From Clostridia bacterium (GTDB taxonomy: Bacteria > Bacillota > Clostridia > Christensenellales > Borkfalkiaceae), in NCBI GenBank assembly GCA_900766495.1, contig CAAFVM010000012.1, positions 13,838-77,837 of the forward strand: a DNA stretch of 64,000 bases, given 5' to 3'. How positions within the stretch are numbered: the first letter of the stretch is position 1; each line of letters begins with the position of its first letter. Made by a program: the position numbers and the translations under genes. Below the pieces are notes generated by a model. It did not search any database, was not told the origin of the DNA, and saw nothing but the letters and a program-made list of their open reading frames with translations. Below are positions 62,598 through 64,000 of this stretch, one piece after another.

Positions 62598-64000
62598 ATG
62601 AGTATGAAAAAAGTATTTGTCAAATTAATAGCCGCCGTAACCGCGGCGGTCGCAGTGTTCTCGTTCGCTTCGTGCGCGGGCGGAAACAGTTCGGGAAACA
62701 ACAGCTCGAACGAAAACGAAAAATTGCAACGTTATTTTGCCCCGTATGTTAAAGTTTCAAAAAGCGGAATTGCAACCTGGACAGATTTGGAGGGAGCCGA
62801 AAGCTTTGTTTATCGCATAAACGGTGGCAAAGAGGTTACCACCAAAGAAAAGTCGGTTCAGCTTAAACTTAACGATAAAATAGAGGTTAAGTGCGTTGGT
62901 AACGGAACCACCCGCAGAAGCAGTCGTTGGTCGGATTCGGCGACTTATAGTCCCGCGCGCAGCTATGCATGCGATTCTTCAAACAATATGCTTGCAACGT
63001 TCAACGTTTATAAACCCGACGGCACCGTAGTACTCGACACGATAAGCGGAAGCAAACCGAACGGAGATATTCTTCAGGAAAATCAGGAATATATTTTCGA
63101 ATTCGATATAACCGTAGGAGCTTACCACAACGCCTTGCTTCTTGCAGGCATTGAAAACGCCGTGCTTTCCGACCTTACCTGGTCCGATAAGACTTACGGA
63201 GAAAGAGCCGGCGAAAGCGCAGACTTAAACGATAAGTTTTACGAGGTTTTATATAATACCAAATATATTATTAACCCCGAGCTTCCCACGATGCACAGAA
63301 TAGACTGGTCTTACGCAGGCGAGTATTTTAAAGACGAAAACGGCGTGGGGCAGGTAACTTACGGTTGGAATATGAAAAGCACTCCCGCGGCGAACACGAA
63401 CGGCGTTTACGATACTTCTGCCGACGGATTCTGGACAATCGAACCTAACTGGTGTTCCACCATTTACGGCGCTCACTGGTTAAGTTCCAAAAAGACGACA
63501 AAGGAGCAGATGGCTGCGGGTTACAAATATGTACGCTTTAAAATAAAGTACAGCAAATTCAGCCCGCTTTCGGCAGGTTGCGTTGCTCCCGGCGAACAAT
63601 ACGATTCGATGGGAGGACAGGAACGCTTCAATATGTTCGCAATGCTTCACAACACCGCGCATTATATTTATTTTAACAGCGATTCAAAACCCGAATACGA
63701 AGCGCGCACTACCTCATACGCAACGAACGACAACGGCGAATCGGCAACCGACGTAACCGTTTACGACGCCGAAACCGGTAACAAAATTTTCGGAAACGGC
63801 GAGCAGGGCAGCACTCTTTCGACGAATAAAAAATACATTCTTGAATTTGCTGTTGCGGGCGACGGCGACGGCAGAGTTGTTATGACGGGTATTGAAAACG
63901 CGCTCATTTCCAACGTTACCTGGTCCGATAAAACTTATGAAAACAGAAGCGGCGAAAGCACCGTAGCCGATACGCTTTGCGTGTTGGGGCTTGACAGTGC
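62598..64000 (+). CDS. Surface lipoprotein with repeated beta modules (3' end beyond window)
   Basis: The frame is open to the right edge, 467 codons visible. Lipoprotein signal with lipobox FASC, then an Asn/Ser linker and an Ig-like start (KVSKSGIATWTDLEGAES). From about residue 130 there are two copies of a unit of about 245 residues that share GIENA(V/L)(L/I)S(D/N)(L/V)TWSDKTY...GES (GIENAVLSDLTWSDKTYGER and GIENALISNVTWSDKTYENR). Likely a glycan- or surface-binding protein. Start ATG 62598 with AAAGGAAAAG before it; other ATGs lie at 62580 and 62604. Last gene of the import cluster seen here. Confidence 0.75.
   Translation, partial: MSMKKVFVKLIAAVTAAVAVFSFASCAGGNSSGNNSSNENEKLQRYFAPYVKVSKSGIATWTDLEGAESFVYRINGGKEVTTKEKSVQLKLNDKIEVKCVGNGTTRRSSRWSDSATYSPARSYACDSSNNMLATFNVYKPDGTVVLDTISGSKPNGDILQENQEYIFEFDITVGAYHNALLLAGIENAVLSDLTWSDKTYGERAGESADLNDKFYEVLYNTKYIINPELPTMHRIDWSYAGEYFKDENGVGQVTYGWNMKSTPAANTNGVYDTSADGFWTIEPNWCSTIYGAHWLSSKKTTKEQMAAGYKYVRFKIKYSKFSPLSAGCVAPGEQYDSMGGQERFNMFAMLHNTAHYIYFNSDSKPEYEARTTSYATNDNGESATDVTVYDAETGNKIFGNGEQGSTLSTNKKYILEFAVAGDGDGRVVMTGIENALISNVTWSDKTYENRSGESTVADTLCVLGLDS

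Overview
The window reads as a chromosomal segment of an uncultured member of the Clostridia (Bacillota). The evidence is a rimP-nusA-ylxR-L7Ae-infB-rbfA-nrnA-truB-ribF operon, rplU-rpmA with the Firmicutes-type N-terminal extension on L27, WhiA, a regulator-potABCD operon, a PolC-type protein, sigma-A promoters of the TTGACA/TATAAT kind and U-tailed hairpin terminators. TGA is used as a stop. No rRNA, tRNA, CRISPR array, phage gene or transposase was seen. A finer taxonomic placement is not supported.

Layout. 1-3.3 kb: a cell-surface lipoprotein cut by the left edge, then two half-length TauE/SafE-type permeases. 3.3-8.6 kb: Ppx/GppA phosphatase, a secreted solute-binding-like protein, then the overlapping murB-PHP-whiA run. 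8.7-16.6 kb: M42 aminopeptidase (-), an NAD synthetase carrying an N-terminal HTH domain, a membrane-anchored DUF1508 protein (-), and two flavoprotein oxidoreductases. 16.6-19 kb: a metallo-beta-lactamase-fold hydrolase behind a perfect 21-bp palindrome, then a Rho-like protein whose ATPase motifs are gone. 19-23 kb: glutamine amidotransferase, MTA/SAH nucleosidase, a helical unknown, L21-L27 and an OGG1-like glycosylase. 22.9-23.6 kb: dispersed-repeat region. 23.6-29.1 kb: polyamine transporter potABCD and its XRE-cupin regulator on the minus strand, with a consensus promoter and paired operators. 29.6-43.5 kb: ECF S component-coaX-ispG, a truncated PolC-type exonuclease, the translation/RNA operon, and an endonuclease IV-like protein. 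44-53.6 kb: lon-engB, small proteins, a deoxynucleotidase-like HD protein, an odd carbamoyltransferase homologue, a UgpC/MsmK-type ATPase, ung and a PflX-like radical SAM protein. 53.7-64 kb: metK, then a carbohydrate-uptake cluster (glycosidase-like lipoprotein, PhnP-like hydrolase, AraC regulator, binding protein, two permeases, repeat lipoprotein) that runs off the right edge.

How the genes work together. The sugar importer at 58.7-62.5 kb has no ATPase of its own, and the lone UgpC/MsmK-type ATPase at 50.1 kb is the obvious candidate to energise it. The ECF S component beside coaX suggests pantothenate uptake feeding CoA synthesis. The pot operon is probably controlled by its own first gene through two operators 31 bp apart.

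The most unusual items are the Rho-like protein that has lost its Walker A, Walker B and R-loop residues, the HTH-nitrilase-NAD synthetase fusion, the PolC remnant that keeps proofreading motifs but has no polymerase, the carbamoyltransferase homologue with altered signature motifs, and a modular intergenic repeat family with interchangeable hairpins.
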